Part shown: piece after piece, positions 1 through 8,761 of the stretch | Position numbering within the stretch: the first letter of the stretch is position 1 | Layout: each line of letters begins with the position of its first letter | Assembly: GCA_026417845.1 (NCBI GenBank) | Contig: JAOACM010000100.1 | Span: 1-10,960, forward strand | Direction: 5' to 3' | Length of the DNA: 10,960 bases | Source of the DNA: Planctomycetota bacterium | GTDB taxonomy: Bacteria > Planctomycetota > SZUA-567 > H5-PLA8 > CALKMO01 | The notes under the pieces: model-generated | Seen by the model: only the letters and a program-made list of their open reading frames with translations | What the model was told of the DNA's origin: nothing | Database searches by the model: none | Position numbers and translations under genes: made by a program

Positions 1-66
1 TAAGAGACAGTGTCCGGTGTGTGCTGGACGCTCCGTGCGTGCCGTACGCTCCTGGTGCTGATCTGC

Positions 67-73
67 GGAGGGG
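67..73 (+). promoter_or_regulatory. Ribosome binding site deciding the esterase start
   Basis: GGAGGGG ends 5 bases before ATG 79 (the GGAGG core ends 7 bases before it). The upstream in-frame GTG at 10 has only a weak AAGAGA in front, so this site favours ATG 79. Confidence 0.6.
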
Positions 74-78
74 AAGCC

Positions 79-3000
79 ATGTCCGGAGATATCGAAGAAC
101 GGATCCTTAAGGAGAAAAACCCGGACCGGGTGGTCGCCGCGATGGCAGACTTTTACGGGCGGCCGTGCGTTTATGTGCCCCGGGTCGAAGGCGCGGTTCC
201 GACTGACGGCCGCTTCGACGATCCCGCATGGTCCCGCGCCCGCCCGCTGCATCTCCGCTTCCTGGACGGCCGCGAGGGCGAGCCGACCCAGAAGACCGAG
301 GTCCGGATCGTATCCGACGACCGCTTTCTCTACGTGGGCTTCCTGTGTTTCGAGGAGGATGTCGCCGGGCTGGCCGCGCATGCCGACGAGCGGGACGGCC
401 CGGTCTGGAAGGACGATTCGGTCGAGGTTTTTCTGGATCCGGCGGACCGCGGCGGGCAGGGCGGCTATTTCCAGCTGGCCGCGAACGCCGCCGGCGCGCT
501 TTTCGACTCCCGCGATCGCAGGGAGGAATGGGATTCGGGAACGGTCGTAACCGCGCGCATCGGGCGCGACAGGTGGACCGCGGTGTTCGCCATCCCGATC
601 GCCGACCTGGTCGGAGAACCGGGAAGCATCCGGACCGTCTGGAAGGCCAATTTCACCAGGAGCAGGAAGGGGCGTCCGCCGGGCAGGGAAGCCCCTCCGC
701 ATCCGTTCCATGAGGACACCGCCTGGAGCCCGACCGGGAGGCGGACGCCGCACGATCCGGCAGCCTTCGGCGCGATGTTCCTGGAGGTCGCGCGCGATAT
801 ACGATCGGGCGCGGTACGCCCGGCCCATCCCGCGCCGGAACCGGCCAACCGCGATCCCATGGAGATATTCCGCACCCCCGACCGCCTGGCGGAGGCGCTC
901 CGCGCCGGATCCGGCGCGCCGGTCCTGTACGTGCCGAAGACCGGTACACCGCCGGTCGTGGATGGAAACGTGGGGAAGGTCGAGTGGGAGGGCGCGGCGG
1001 TCTTCCGATTCTCTTTCATGAGCGGCGAGGAGGAGGAACCGTCGCAGAAGACGGTCGGCCGGGCGCTCTGCGACAGCGAACGCCTGTACCTGGCGTTTGA
1101 ATGCTTCGACGACGACATGAAAGGGATCCCGGCAAGAGTCAGGGAGCGCGACGGACCGGTGTGGAACGACGACGACATCGAGATATTCCTCGATCCGGCG
1201 AATTCCCGCTCCAGGCGCTACTTCCAGATAGCCGTCAACAGCATAGGAACCGTCTTCGCGGCCGCGAAGGGACGGGCTGGAGGCTGGAATCCGGATATCG
1301 AGGTCAGGACGAAGATATTCGACGACCGGTGGACGCTGGAAATGGCCATGCCTTTAGCCGGGATGGGGCTGGAAGCGGGACGCATACCAGCGCTGTGGGG
1401 CGCGAACTTCCTGAGGGTCAGGCACGAGCGGCCCGGCGGGATCGGCGAGGAGACTGCCTGGTCCCCGACCGAGGCGCGCACCGCCCACCGCCCGGGCAGA
1501 TTCGGAAGCCTCTATCTGGCGGCCGGATCGGTATTCCCGAAGCTCGCCGCCACGTCCGCGGAGAAGGACGCCGCCGCGGGGCCGGCCCTTCCGCCGCCCG
1601 CTGCCGCGAAGCCGCCGCCGGACAGGGGGGCGGGCGCCCCGGGCTTCAGACCGGAGGTCCTGTCTCCGGAAGAGCGCGCGGGGACAGGCATCAGGGGACA
1701 GGCCATGGCACATCTGGCGCGCATATCCGAAGGCCTGTGGGCGGATAACGACCGCAGGCTGGCCCAGGTAAAGAGCGTCGGGGAGTGGGAAAAACTCAGA
1801 GACTCGATCAGGGCCAGGTTCTGGGCCTCCATCGGCGGCAAGCCGGCGGAGAAATGCCCGCTCGACGTCAGGCGGCTCCCCGGTCCGTCTGGCGACGGAT
1901 GGACCTTCGAAGGGGTGGCCTATCAGAGCCTGCCGGGCTTCTGGGTGACCGGAACGCTCTGCCGCCCGACCGGATGCCGCGGACCCTTGCCCGCCGTCCT
2001 CAGACTGGTGGGCCACAGCACGGCCGGGAGATTGAGCAGGGAAGTGCCGGCCATGCAGATCGAGCTGGCACGCAGGGGCTGCGTCTCGCTGGCGATAGAT
2101 TCCCTCGGCCAGGGGGAACGCATCATGCACGGGCGCGGGCACGGAGAAGAAACGCCGACCAGCGGTCATTACGGGCTGGGCGGGCGCGCCTTCCTGGTCG
2201 GCGCCAACCTCGCGGGCTGGATGATCTGGGACGCCATGCGCGGCGCGGACCTGCTGCTGTCGCTGCCGGAGGTTGACCCGGCCAGGATCGCGGTAACCGG
2301 CGAATCCGGCGGCGGAACAATGAGCATCTACGTCGGCTGCCTGGACGACCGCATATCGGTTGTCGTCCCGGTGTCCGCCGGAGGCTCGCCCCGCTTCGGA
2401 AACAATTACGACGCCGAGCAGAACCTGCTGAACAGGTTCCGCGACGGGTTCGACTTCAGCGGCATGTTCGCGCTGTGCGCGCCCAGGCCGCTGAAGGTCA
2501 TATGCGAGACCTCCGGGCCGGTGGACAGACCGGAACCTTCCATCGAGAGGGCGCGGGGGATATACGCGCTCTACGGCGCGGCCGACCGCATCGCGATCCT
2601 CAAAACCCATGAACCGCATGGCTACGGGCCGGGACACCGGAAACCTGCCTTCGAGTGGATTGAAAGGTGGTTCGGACTCGACCCGAAAGACGTCCGCGGA
2701 TCAGCCGGGAAGGTGGAGCCTTCGGAACTGGCCGTATCATCGGCCGGCATGCTCTACTATTCCCCGGAGTTCGCGAGACAGGAGACGGTGCTGTCGTTGT
2801 GCAAGGCGAAGGCGGCCAGGCGGCTCGCATTCTCAGACGACGGCGCCGGTGCAGCCGGGCGCGGGAGGGCGGTGAGGGAGAAGCTCGCCGAACTGCTCCA
2901 GGTGGAGCCCGGAACCTTCTCTTCGCCCGCGGCAAAGAAGCCGGAAGATGCCGGCTGGTGCGCGGTGGAACGGGTGCATTTCCAGACAGACCCCGACGTG

Positions 3001-3807
3001 ACGGTCCCATGCCTTATCCTCAGGCCCCTGCGCCCGGCCGGCCCCATGAAAACGGCCGTGTGGATATGCGAGAAGGGATCCGGTCCCGTTGTCGGGGCGC
3101 GCGGGGACGAGTTCAGGACGCTGGTCGGAGCGGGATGGCTGATATGTATCCCCTCAGTGCGCGGGACGGGCGAGAGCGCCCCGGAAAGTTCGTTCACTCA
3201 CCACAATGCCGAAACAGCCCTCAACTGCGGAGGATTCGAAATCGGGCGCCCGATGATCGGTTTCCGGATCAAGGACGTCAGATGCGTCGTGGATTTCCTC
3301 GCCGGCCGGGACGATGTCCGGAAAGATTTCATCTGCCTCGTGGGCGATTCGCTGGCGGGTACCAATCCGCCGGTCATCCCGGACAAGCGCCTCGTATCCG
3401 TCGCGGGACGCGGGAGGATCCGCCAGGGCCAGTCGCTCGGCGGCTACCTGGCAGTCATGGCCGCCGCCCTCGACGACCGCGTCCGGGCAGTGGCCGCCAA
3501 CGGTTTTCTCTTCTCTTACATGTCGCTGTTCGACGACCTGTACTTCTACCATCAGAACAGCCTGTGGGTGCCGGGCATCCTGCTACACTTCGATTTCCCC
3601 GACATCTGCGCGGCGCTGGCCCCTAAGCCGCTCCTGCTGGCAAACCCCGTGGACGGCCTGAACCGCCGCGCCATGCCGGAGAACCTCGATGCTGAATACC
3701 GCCGCGTACGGGCGGCCTGCGGAGCGGCCGGGTCGGCCGGCGCGGTTACGATCGAGATGGAATGCGGGGCGCAGCGCATCGCCGAATGGCTGATGGCTCT
3801 GCGGTGA
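79..3807 (+). CDS. Two-CBM9, two-alpha/beta-hydrolase protein (acetyl xylan esterase-like)
   Basis: A 1242-residue multidomain protein, probably deacetylating or de-esterifying polysaccharide. Residues about 32-240 and 283-484 are two CBM9-like domains related by duplication: each carries DGPVW, an acidic pair, then FLDP, and ends with TAWSPT. A Pro/Ala-rich linker (about 485-530) leads to an acetyl-xylan-esterase/dienelactone-hydrolase-like domain (about 545-875) with nucleophile Ser743 in GESGGG, His847 in EPHGYG and a likely acid in PVDRPEPS. A second hydrolase-like domain (about 895-1242) has GDSLAG, GQSLGG (Ser1119) and VDGLNRR (Asp1192), but no His in its last 50 residues, so it may be inactive. 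I chose ATG 79 because GGAGGGG lies just upstream. An in-frame GTG at 10 would add 23 residues with a short hydrophobic run, a weak signal-peptide candidate; secretion is therefore unresolved. The fold assignment is firm; the substrate is inference. Confidence 0.85.
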   Translation: MSGDIEERILKEKNPDRVVAAMADFYGRPCVYVPRVEGAVPTDGRFDDPAWSRARPLHLRFLDGREGEPTQKTEVRIVSDDRFLYVGFLCFEEDVAGLAAHADERDGPVWKDDSVEVFLDPADRGGQGGYFQLAANAAGALFDSRDRREEWDSGTVVTARIGRDRWTAVFAIPIADLVGEPGSIRTVWKANFTRSRKGRPPGREAPPHPFHEDTAWSPTGRRTPHDPAAFGAMFLEVARDIRSGAVRPAHPAPEPANRDPMEIFRTPDRLAEALRAGSGAPVLYVPKTGTPPVVDGNVGKVEWEGAAVFRFSFMSGEEEEPSQKTVGRALCDSERLYLAFECFDDDMKGIPARVRERDGPVWNDDDIEIFLDPANSRSRRYFQIAVNSIGTVFAAAKGRAGGWNPDIEVRTKIFDDRWTLEMAMPLAGMGLEAGRIPALWGANFLRVRHERPGGIGEETAWSPTEARTAHRPGRFGSLYLAAGSVFPKLAATSAEKDAAAGPALPPPAAAKPPPDRGAGAPGFRPEVLSPEERAGTGIRGQAMAHLARISEGLWADNDRRLAQVKSVGEWEKLRDSIRARFWASIGGKPAEKCPLDVRRLPGPSGDGWTFEGVAYQSLPGFWVTGTLCRPTGCRGPLPAVLRLVGHSTAGRLSREVPAMQIELARRGCVSLAIDSLGQGERIMHGRGHGEETPTSGHYGLGGRAFLVGANLAGWMIWDAMRGADLLLSLPEVDPARIAVTGESGGGTMSIYVGCLDDRISVVVPVSAGGSPRFGNNYDAEQNLLNRFRDGFDFSGMFALCAPRPLKVICETSGPVDRPEPSIERARGIYALYGAADRIAILKTHEPHGYGPGHRKPAFEWIERWFGLDPKDVRGSAGKVEPSELAVSSAGMLYYSPEFARQETVLSLCKAKAARRLAFSDDGAGAAGRGRAVREKLAELLQVEPGTFSSPAAKKPEDAGWCAVERVHFQTDPDVTVPCLILRPLRPAGPMKTAVWICEKGSGPVVGARGDEFRTLVGAGWLICIPSVRGTGESAPESSFTHHNAETALNCGGFEIGRPMIGFRIKDVRCVVDFLAGRDDVRKDFICLVGDSLAGTNPPVIPDKRLVSVAGRGRIRQGQSLGGYLAVMAAALDDRVRAVAANGFLFSYMSLFDDLYFYHQNSLWVPGILLHFDFPDICAALAPKPLLLANPVDGLNRRAMPENLDAEYRRVRAACGAAGSAGAVTIEMECGAQRIAEWLMALR

Positions 3808-3911
3808 CCTTGCCGCGAACGCGCGCATCATGAGCGTATGGGGAACTGAGGGCGAGGGACTGAAGACAGGCCGCTTCGCGAGTGGACGTCCGTCGGAGTA
3901 TCGCGGCGCGA

Positions 3912-5342
<1,431 letters not shown>

Positions 5343-5582
5343 GTCGTCCCGGTCGGGGTTACGGCCGCGCGGTACGTTTCGCCCGGCGGACCGTGTCGGG
5401 CGCGAACCCGCCGGGAATCCGGCCGCAGGGGCATGCCTCAGTAATTGTTCTGCCGCTCTCAGTCAGCGGCTGCTACTGGTGGCGCGCACGAACCGGGGCG
5501 ACAACAGCGCACCACGAACGGATGCGATCCATCCGCCGTGTACCGACATAGAGGGCATGCCGCACTCCCCCGCCCAGATTCG

Positions 5583-5611
5583 TGTATACATCCTTTTTTG
5601 TCTTCGCTCAA
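5583..5611 (-). promoter_or_regulatory. Possible sigma-70-type promoter for the NtrC-family regulator
   Basis: On the minus strand, TTGAGC (5611-5606) and TATACA (5588-5583) are separated by exactly 17 bases; each matches four of six consensus positions. A transcript from here would have about 235 bases before the regulator's start. The -10 lies inside the 8-bp palindrome TGTATACA. This is a pattern match only. Confidence 0.35.
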
Positions 5612-5835
5612 CCAGCAACGCCGCGGGACGCCGGGGCCGGGCGCTCATATCGCGGTTCAGGAGACAATCCGCCGGACTTTCCTGACCGGTCGGAGCATCG
5701 CCGTGGGGGCATCGCGCATGCCAGAGAGAGACAGACAGAGGCATCCACGAAGCCGGACGGGCGCTCCACTCCGATGGATCCGGGAAATGACTGGCCGTCG
5801 CGGACTCCCGCTGGCGGACGGTGCGCCGGAAGAGA

Positions 5836-5862
5836 CAGGGGCGACCCATCGGGCCGCCCCTG
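5836..5862 (-). terminator. Terminator-like hairpin after the HEAT-repeat gene
   Basis: Perfect 8-bp arms CAGGGGCG (5836-5843) and CGCCCCTG (5855-5862) are continued, after one A.C mismatch, by CCC/GGG around a 3-base loop. It lies 65 bases past the HEAT gene's stop. On the minus strand it is followed by TCTCTTCC rather than a T run, so termination strength is uncertain. Confidence 0.4.
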
Positions 5863-5926
5863 AAAGGAGGAGAAGCGCGCAAGGGAGAAGATGGATCAGC
5901 GCGCTACTCCGGGGAGAGCCGGAAAA

Positions 5927-7159
5927 CTACTGCCTCTCGACCCACTCGCGCCACTTCACGAGGTTGTCGCCGAAATCCTTCCCGCTCACCGCAACCAGCG
6001 CCGACATGGCCGGCAGCTTGACTGTCGTGCGTACCCGCGTGACCCTCATCTCCGGGAACTGAATCGGGAACGACAGCAGCGTCACCAGGTTCGCATTCGC
6101 GCCGCTCATGACGTTGAAAGCGTCCAGCTGCCTGGTCTGGAAGTTGACCAGCTCGGTCATGGTCGGGCGCATCTCCAGCGTCACATAGTAGAACAATCCT
6201 CTGACGATACGAGGGTCGTTGATCTCGCGCAGGGCCGCCACGGCCGGTTCGACCGCGCCCCATTCCGGCGTGATGGCGAACTGTATCAGATGGGCCATGG
6301 CGCCCACGTCGCCGGTACTCTTGATCGTCCTGCATGCCTGGTGTCGCAACTCCTCCTTCGGATCGGCCATGGCTGCCGCCGCCAGGCTCGCCGATATCTC
6401 CGGACTCTTCAGACACAGGGTTTCGATCCCCTTGATGGCCGAGGCCCGGAGGGTCGGATCCGAGACCTGCCTGAAGTCGGCCAGGGCGGCCACGCAGGGG
6501 CATGCCTTGTCGCCCAGCCTGGCCAGCCTTTCCTTCGCGCGCGCGGCCTGGGAAGGGTTGCCGCCCGACAGCGCCCCGATATCGCCGATAAGTTCGGCGA
6601 TGAACAGGTCCTTAGCCTCCTCATCCGCGATCCATTTCATGCGCGCCTTGAAGAGCGCCTCGGGCGTCACCCCGAGCTTTTTTGCCTCCTCGGCCACGTC
6701 TTCCGGCGACCTCGGCCGTACGACCGCGCGCCCCCCGCCGCTCTTCGAATCCGGCGGAACAACGCACCCGTACGCATCTATCCGCCTGAGCAATTCCGCG
6801 GCCTCCTTGTGCGAAGGATCGGCCGCGACTGTCGCCTCGAGCTCCTTTCTCATCAGCGAATAAAACTGCTTCGATCTGCACCACTCGGCCAGCTCATAGT
6901 GGCCTTTTGCGTCACCAGCACCGATCATGGCCGCCCGCCTGGCGTACTCTTCCCTGTCCGTCGCCGATATCTCCACGGCCTCCACGTCCACCTTCCTGAT
7001 CGGCAGGATTGTTATACCGGTGCTGAGACGCACAATATCCCCGTTCTCCAGAACCTCCCCCGACAGTTTCGTGCCGGATTTCAATGTGATCATATCGGCG
7101 GAGGCCGTACCGCCGGCCACAACGGCCAGGATCGCGCATAACCTCTTTGCGAACACCAT
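5927..7159 (-). CDS. Secreted HEAT-repeat protein with N-terminal SH3-like segment
   Basis: A 410-residue protein. Residues 1-21 form a clear Sec signal peptide (Lys/Arg, then a hydrophobic run, cleavage after TASA), so it is exported. Residues about 22-65 (ITLKSGTKLSGEV onward) resemble the small beta-barrel segment often seen at the start of planctomycete-type envelope proteins. A helical, TPR-like piece follows (HYELAEWC, then DPSHKEAAELL). Residues about 190-405 look like HEAT-type helical repeats (for example DPTLRASAIKGIETL and DPKEELRHQACRTI), which usually hold protein partners. No catalytic motif is seen. I chose Met at 7159 because AGGAGGAA is correctly spaced before it; the longer frame from 7180 would place that ribosome site inside the gene. 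It is divergent from the receiver gene at 7470. Specific function unknown. Confidence 0.85.
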   Translation of the reverse strand: MVFAKRLCAILAVVAGGTASADMITLKSGTKLSGEVLENGDIVRLSTGITILPIRKVDVEAVEISATDREEYARRAAMIGAGDAKGHYELAEWCRSKQFYSLMRKELEATVAADPSHKEAAELLRRIDAYGCVVPPDSKSGGGRAVVRPRSPEDVAEEAKKLGVTPEALFKARMKWIADEEAKDLFIAELIGDIGALSGGNPSQAARAKERLARLGDKACPCVAALADFRQVSDPTLRASAIKGIETLCLKSPEISASLAAAAMADPKEELRHQACRTIKSTGDVGAMAHLIQFAITPEWGAVEPAVAALREINDPRIVRGLFYYVTLEMRPTMTELVNFQTRQLDAFNVMSGANANLVTLLSFPIQFPEMRVTRVRTTVKLPAMSALVAVSGKDFGDNLVKWREWVERQ

Positions 7160-7164
7160 GTTAG

Positions 7165-7172
7165 TTCCTCCT
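7165..7172 (-). promoter_or_regulatory. Ribosome binding site deciding the HEAT-protein start
   Basis: On the minus strand AGGAGGAA lies 5 bases before ATG 7159. It falls inside the longer reading frame that opens at 7180, which rules that start less likely. Confidence 0.75.
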
Positions 7173-7192
7173 GAAAACACATGCCCGCCTTA

Positions 7193-7272
7193 ATGGCAGG
7201 ATTCTGATTCCCCCATCATCTCCAGGTTTTATGGCGAGCGCCGAAGGCAATTATTAGCCTCAATCCTGCCAT
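7193..7272. repeat. 11-bp inverted repeat between divergent genes
   Basis: ATGGCAGGATT (7193-7203) and AATCCTGCCAT (7262-7272) are perfect inverted copies separated by 58 bases. The core octamer GGCAGGAT also occurs at 7002-7009 inside the HEAT gene and, inverted, at 7346-7353 just before the -24/-12 site: four copies in about 350 bases. The two arms lie about 110-190 bases before the predicted transcription start at about 7383, where sigma-54 activators commonly bind. A binding-site role is inference. Confidence 0.45.
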
Positions 7273-7356
7273 GAAGTCACGAGTGCGCGTAGCTGTGCGC
7301 CCCGTTTACATGGCGGAGATGGCGGAAGCTTACGGATCCGCAGGTATCCTGCCGGT

Positions 7357-7372
7357 TGGCACTCCAAATGCT
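7357..7372 (+). promoter_or_regulatory. Sigma-54 (-24/-12) promoter for the receiver gene
   Basis: TGGCACTCCAAATGCT has the complete -24 element TGGCAC, GG and GC separated by exactly 10 bases, and four of five bases of the -12 element. Predicted start about 7383, giving an 87-base leader before ATG 7470. Confidence 0.6.
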
Positions 7373-7469
7373 GGCGTGTAATCCGGTGGCGGGGGATCGG
7401 ACAACAAGGGCGCGAGGAACCGTGCGACGAACGGCTTCCCGACGCCCGCAATTGACGAGGGTTGCTCCG

Positions 7470-7967
7470 ATGAACGCCCCGCAAAAACAGCCTGTCGCAC
7501 TGGTGGTCACCTCCGACAAGTCAACTTGGGAAATCGTAGAGGAGGCGCTCGGCAGGCTGAGTTACTGCGTCCTTCAATGCGAGACCGGCTTGGACGGACT
7601 GCTTGCGATGGGCCCGCACATAGACATGATAATATGCGACAGAGAGCTCGAGATAGTAGACGGGCTGAAATTCGTCGTGGAGATCCGCAAGATGCGGCTG
7701 TCGCGACATGTGCCCATCCTCATGCTGGTCCCGCCCGAACGGCGGATCGAGAGCGCCTTCATAGTGGGCGTGGATGAAGCGATGTACAAGCCGATCGCTC
7801 TCGACAGATTTATCTGCGTCTGCTTGTGTTTGATGTCCGTCCGGAATTCGAAAGATGCCATCCAGCGGAGGAACGAGTACCAGCGCGCCTTGGCTAAGCT
7901 CGAGGAATCCGCCACAAACCGAAAGAAGGGAAGCGCAACCAGAATCGAACAGCCGGTAGCGAGGTAA
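7470..7967 (+). CDS. Stand-alone receiver-domain protein, partly degenerate
   Basis: A 165-residue CheY-like protein with no output domain. It keeps the phosphoacceptor position (Asp57 in IICDRE), one of the two metal-binding acids (Asp16, preceded by Ser15) and the conserved Lys107 in MYKP. The Thr/Ser expected after the fourth strand is Val87 (LMLVPP), so phosphorylation-induced switching may be altered or lost. Residues about 125-165 are a basic, helical tail. I chose ATG 7470 with GAGGG 8 bases upstream; an in-frame TTG at 7356 lies inside the predicted promoter. Expression is probably sigma-54 dependent. It could be a phosphorelay intermediate, a partner-binding pseudo-receiver, or a regulator of the NtrC-type protein nearby; sequence alone cannot decide. 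Confidence 0.8.
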   Translation: MNAPQKQPVALVVTSDKSTWEIVEEALGRLSYCVLQCETGLDGLLAMGPHIDMIICDRELEIVDGLKFVVEIRKMRLSRHVPILMLVPPERRIESAFIVGVDEAMYKPIALDRFICVCLCLMSVRNSKDAIQRRNEYQRALAKLEESATNRKKGSATRIEQPVAR

Positions 7968-8002
7968 TTTTCCCGGACCTGTCTAATGACGTAATTCCTT
8001 GT

Positions 8003-8018
8003 TGGCATACAAGTTGCA
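8003..8018 (+). promoter_or_regulatory. Strong sigma-54 (-24/-12) promoter match
   Basis: TGGCATACAAGTTGCA matches the consensus TGGCAC-N5-TTGCA in all but the last base of the -24 box, with GG and GC exactly 10 bases apart; a T precedes it, as in the extended consensus. Predicted transcription start about 8029. It follows the receiver gene's stop by 35 bases and points into the noncoding region. Confidence 0.65.
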
Positions 8019-8068
8019 TCTATGTCTCCACCTCGAACAAAAACCTCCGACGCTCCCAAGGGTAAAGA

Positions 8069-8182
8069 ATGGCTTTGCCTGTATTGCGTTACAAGGCGCT
8101 ATGGCACAAGGAGTTAAAGCAATGGCTCGTCTCAATCGTGCGCGCAAGTCTTTGTCTTGAAACGAGTTGCGCTCCGAATTAA
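8069..8182 (+). CDS. Possible 37-residue small protein
   Basis: ATG 8069 has AAGGG 6 bases upstream and opens 37 codons (begins MALPVLRYKALWHKE, ends CAPN). The stop TAA at 8180-8182 falls in the loop of the terminator hairpin. The middle has an amphipathic look (KELKQWLVSIVRASL). I recognise no family. An overlapping 12-codon frame starts at 8122 behind a better AAGGAG site. Either could be real, or neither. Confidence 0.2.
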   Translation: MALPVLRYKALWHKELKQWLVSIVRASLCLETSCAPN

Positions 8183-8199
8183 GCTGCGGAGCGGTTTTT
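8170..8199 (+). terminator. Rho-independent terminator
   Basis: Perfect 7-bp stem CGCTCCG (8170-8176) and CGGAGCG (8187-8193), 10-base loop, then G and five T (8195-8199). Confidence 0.65.
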
Positions 8200-8228
8200 G
8201 TCTTGTAAAGGTCGTAATGCCTTTTAGC

Positions 8229-8305
8229 GCCTATCCGAAAACCACTGGCGCTCAGCTTATACGATCAGCGATACTGTTACTTGGTGGGGAAGTTTTCGGA
8301 CAGGC
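8229..8305 (+). repeat. Long hairpin: 14-position stem, 49-base loop
   Basis: 8229-8242 (GCCTATCCGAAAAC) pairs with 8292-8305 (GTTTTCGGACAGGC) at 13 of 14 positions, the exception being A8233/C8301. Inside, CGCT 8249-8252 can pair with AGCG 8267-8270. Confidence 0.7.
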
Positions 8306-8491
8306 ACTTATATGCAGCAGGTTGAGGCACGCTATTCTGGCGGCAACGTTTGCACGCAAGACATTATTCCGCGCGGAGTTGCGACTTTAATTTCCAGATG
8401 GAAGCCCTGCGGAGCAGAAAAATCGCTAAAGCTGCCGTTCCGATATGCCGAAAAATAACGTCAAGGACCGGTATGCGTGGAAGGTGGCGAC

Positions 8492-8647
8492 GGGTGCATG
8501 GCCGTAGCTGCAAAGTCGGATACGGGCTTCCAGTAGCGCTTCAAGGGGGATGCCGGCCCGCCGTCGCCTCCGGCCCGTACCCCTGCGGATTGCCTCCGAC
8601 GGCTCTCGAATCGCCTGGTTGGCATCCGCATTTACTGCCATGCACCC
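8492..8647 (+). repeat. Nested multi-helix inverted repeats
   Basis: The outer 11-bp helix is GGGTGCATGGC (8492-8502) with GCCATGCACCC (8637-8647). Inside are an 11-bp helix 8548-8558 with 8617-8627 (two G-U pairs), then 7-bp GCCGTCG (8560-8566) with CGACGGC (8597-8603), then TCCG 8569-8572 with CGGA 8586-8589. A side stem CCGTA 8502-8506 with TACGG 8521-8525 shares one base with the outer helix. The arrangement is that of a branched RNA domain. Confidence 0.7.
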
Positions 8648-8690
8648 CTGCATCCCTTCCCCGATCATTTACCCTCGCACACAAGGATGT

Positions 8691-8759
8691 GGGGCATCAC
8701 GTTATCACCTTTCGATCATAACCATATGAAAAATCAAGCCGTCAGATGCATGATGCCCC
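8691..8759 (+). repeat. 9-bp inverted repeat with inner hairpin
   Basis: GGGGCATCA (8691-8699) and TGATGCCCC (8751-8759) are perfect complements. GTTAT 8701-8705 with ATAAC 8718-8722 forms a hairpin inside. Confidence 0.6.
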
Positions 8760-8761
8760 TG

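Larger units (their letters stand above)
5343..5926. other. Intergenic stretch without a convincing gene
   Basis: 584 bases between two leftward genes. Open frames on both strands here have no recognisable motif and look like random high-GC frames. It holds a -35/-10-like pair for the response regulator (5583-5611, minus strand), a terminator-like hairpin after the HEAT gene (5836-5862), and a small hairpin of 6-bp arms (GCCGCT 5452-5457 with AGCGGC 5465-5470) of unknown role. Confidence 0.6.
8029..8199 (+). ncRNA. Candidate sigma-54-driven small RNA or short mRNA
   Basis: About 170 bases bounded by the -24/-12 promoter (8003-8018) and a rho-independent terminator (8170-8199). It contains a stem-loop at 8077-8097: GCCT/AGGC and GTA/TAC stacked with one bulged A and a 6-base loop. 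Two short ORFs with ribosome sites lie inside (37 codons from 8069; 12 codons from 8122 after AAGGAG). It may be a regulatory RNA, a small-protein mRNA or both. The boundaries are predicted, not observed. Confidence 0.4.

Noticed and set aside
1354..2637. 427-codon minus-strand frame inside the esterase gene
   Set aside because: It lies opposite the well-supported CBM9 and hydrolase domains and has low-complexity Arg/Ala/Gly-rich sequence.
5891..7141. 416-codon + strand frame antisense to the HEAT gene
   Set aside because: No family motifs. The minus frame has a signal peptide, helical repeats and a well-placed ribosome site. AAAGGAGG near 5864 is about 20 bases from the ATG, too far.
7193..7272. 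Miniature transposable element with 11-bp terminal repeats
   Set aside because: No target duplication flanks the arms, and the octamer core also occurs outside the pair, which fits binding sites better.
7356..7469. TTG-started 38-residue extension of the receiver protein
   Set aside because: It overlaps the predicted -24/-12 promoter, is Arg-rich without a domain match, and ATG 7470 has its own ribosome site.
8338..8354. Third -24/-12 promoter (TGGCGGCAACGTTTGCA)
   Set aside because: GG and GC are separated by 11 bases instead of the near-invariant 10, and the -24 box is incomplete.
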